Below, in pieces: positions 63,048 to 64,000 of a stretch of DNA of 64,000 nucleotides. The position numbers and the translations under genes are program-made. Positions within the stretch are counted from its first letter, which is position 1; the number at the start of each line of letters is the position of its first letter. Under the pieces are notes generated by a model. That model worked only from the letters and a program-made list of their open reading frames with translations, was not told where the DNA came from and did not search any database. The stretch comes from Pseudocolwellia agarivorans (lineage in GTDB: Bacteria; Pseudomonadota; Gammaproteobacteria; Enterobacterales; Alteromonadaceae): NCBI RefSeq assembly GCF_002000085.1, contig NZ_MUZU01000008.1:62001-126000 (forward strand), written 5' to 3'.

Positions 63048-63478
63048 TGACAACTTTATTATGGTTAAAGGCTTTTCATGTTGCTTTTATGACGGCATGG
63101 TTTGCTGGTATCTTTTATTTACCTCGCCTCTTTGTAAATCATGCTGAAACACAATCAAAAGAAGTTGCAGAGCACTTAAAAGGAATGGAAAAAAGATTAC
63201 TCTATTTTATTACTCCTTTTTCTTTGCTCACTATAGGTTTGGGCATTGCGTTAATTAATTATTATGGAATAGATTGGTTTATTGCTTCCAAATGGTTACA
63301 CGTAAAACTTACGCTAGTGATTTTAGTTGTTATTTATCATGCGTATTGTTTTAAATTGGTTAAAGACTTTCAACATGATAAAAACACAAAGTCAGGTCGT
63401 TTTTATCGCTTGTTTAATGAGTTACCCGTTTTTGCCTTATTTGGTATTATTATATTGGTGTACGTTAAACCTTTTTAA
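63047..63478 (+). CDS. hemJ: Protoporphyrinogen oxidase HemJ
   Basis: A 143-residue four-helix membrane protein of the HemJ (formerly UPF0093) family, which oxidises protoporphyrinogen IX in haem synthesis where HemG and HemY are absent. The first helix holds the conserved His in LKAFHVAFMTAWFAGIFYLPRLF, and the third segment has SKWLHVKL, with a conserved His and Lys. The start overlaps the ClC stop (TAATG), so both are co-transcribed. Its presence suggests that HemJ is this organism's protoporphyrinogen oxidase; that is inference. Confidence 0.9.
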   Translation: MTTLLWLKAFHVAFMTAWFAGIFYLPRLFVNHAETQSKEVAEHLKGMEKRLLYFITPFSLLTIGLGIALINYYGIDWFIASKWLHVKLTLVILVVIYHAYCFKLVKDFQHDKNTKSGRFYRLFNELPVFALFGIIILVYVKPF

Positions 63479-63619
63479 CTTATAAAAGAGATAAAACAGC
63501 GTAACTATTAGCGCAATTTTCATTATATTCAATGGGCTTTTATGCTATATTCCTGCGCGCTCTCAATGAATGTACGCTTATACATTCCTTACAAAACCAA
63601 CTACATTGGGTATATCAAC

Positions 63620-64000
63620 ATGATGAAATTTGAAGGAAGTCATATACTTTCTGTATCACAATTTGATCGCGATGCCATCTCTCGCATTTTAGAAATATCT
63701 TCTCTTATGGCTCCTTATGCCATGAGAAAAAAGCGTTGTACCGTGCTCGACGGGGCTATTTTAAATAACTTATTTTTTGAACCAAGTACACGTACCCGTG
63801 TAAGTTTTGGTGCAGCATTTAATTTATTGGGTGGTTTTGTTAGAGAAACTGTTGGTGAAGAAAATTCATCATTAAGTAAAGGCGAATCATTATTTGACAC
63901 CGCGAGAGTTATTAGTGGCTACTCAGATGTTATTGCCATGCGTCATCCTAAAATGCATTCGGTTGAAGAATTTTCAAAAGGAAGTAGTGTTCCTGTAATA
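63620..64000 (+). CDS. pyrB: Aspartate carbamoyltransferase catalytic subunit, N-terminal part, cut by window edge
   Basis: The first 127 codons of a transcarbamylase, running off the window. The carbamoyl-phosphate loop is FFEPSTRTRVSFGAA, followed by LSKGESLFDTARVISGYSDVIAMRHP, which carries the SK[GE]ES loop and the [MI]RHP motif of aspartate carbamoyltransferase. It catalyses the first committed step of pyrimidine synthesis. The gene starts with two consecutive ATGs, 141 bp after hemJ. A regulatory subunit or fusion domain could follow beyond the window. Confidence 0.93.
   Translation, partial: MMKFEGSHILSVSQFDRDAISRILEISSLMAPYAMRKKRCTVLDGAILNNLFFEPSTRTRVSFGAAFNLLGGFVRETVGEENSSLSKGESLFDTARVISGYSDVIAMRHPKMHSVEEFSKGSSVPVI

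Overview
The window is an ordinary, gene-dense chromosomal segment of an A+T-rich marine gammaproteobacterium, most likely of the order Alteromonadales and close to Colwellia or Thalassotalea. That placement is inference. It rests on the MSHA pilus locus lying directly upstream of mreBCD-maf-rng-yhdP-nit-tldD, on motX beside rnr-rlmB, on a putA regulated by an Lrp-like gene, and on base composition. I see no tRNA, rRNA, CRISPR array, prophage, insertion sequence or defence island. I do not find a clearly undescribed multi-gene system.

Layout. 1-10 kb: amt (cut by the window edge) and glnK behind a sigma-54/NtrC-type control region, an HDOD gene, DUF2797, a GIY-YIG protein, DUF3581, a PGPGW membrane protein, a lysine-rich secreted protein divergent from a periplasmic ligase (LigE), a LysE exporter, a methyltransferase, an NSS transporter and a second HDOD gene. 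10-18 kb: a divergent Lrp-type regulator and putA, a GAF-GAF-GGDEF-EAL protein and a 2-oxoglutarate dioxygenase. 18-26 kb: an RND efflux pair, TerB-like, CvfB-like and MscS genes. 26-37 kb (minus strand): mreB-mreC-mreD-maf-rng-yhdP-nit-tldD, mostly with overlapping or very close genes. 37-51 kb (minus strand): a 16-gene MSHA type IV pilus cluster in the order mshI, mshI2, J, K, L, M, N, E, G, F, B, A, C, D, O, P. It lacks mshH and mshQ at the usual edges. 51-57 kb: rpsF-priB-rpsR-rplI, rlmB, rnr and motX. 57-64 kb: a GGDEF protein, a possible small mobile repeat, an M28 peptidase, erpA, a DUF6776-like gene, a ClC-family protein, hemJ and the start of pyrB.

How the genes connect. Several genes relate to surface attachment, motility and c-di-GMP. 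These are MshE with its N-terminal c-di-GMP motif pair, the GGDEF-EAL protein, the separate GGDEF protein, and motX with a close match to a FliA (sigma-28) promoter. The mre-maf-rng-yhdP-tldD block is cell shape and envelope housekeeping. rpsF-rplI, rlmB and rnr form a translation and RNA-processing block.

Several long open frames have upstream extensions. I moved the starts of the RND adaptor (GTG), TerB-like gene, rplI, rpsF, motX, mshJ, mshN, mshD, mshP and the methyltransferase to internal codons that fit the Shine-Dalgarno position and family N-termini. Points worth a second look: an inverted-repeat-bounded element of about 280 bp at 58181-58459; an inverted repeat next to a perfect -10 box ahead of mshBA; a terminator directly after mshA; a ClC protein with valine at the internal proton-glutamate position; and the LigE/basic-protein divergent pair.
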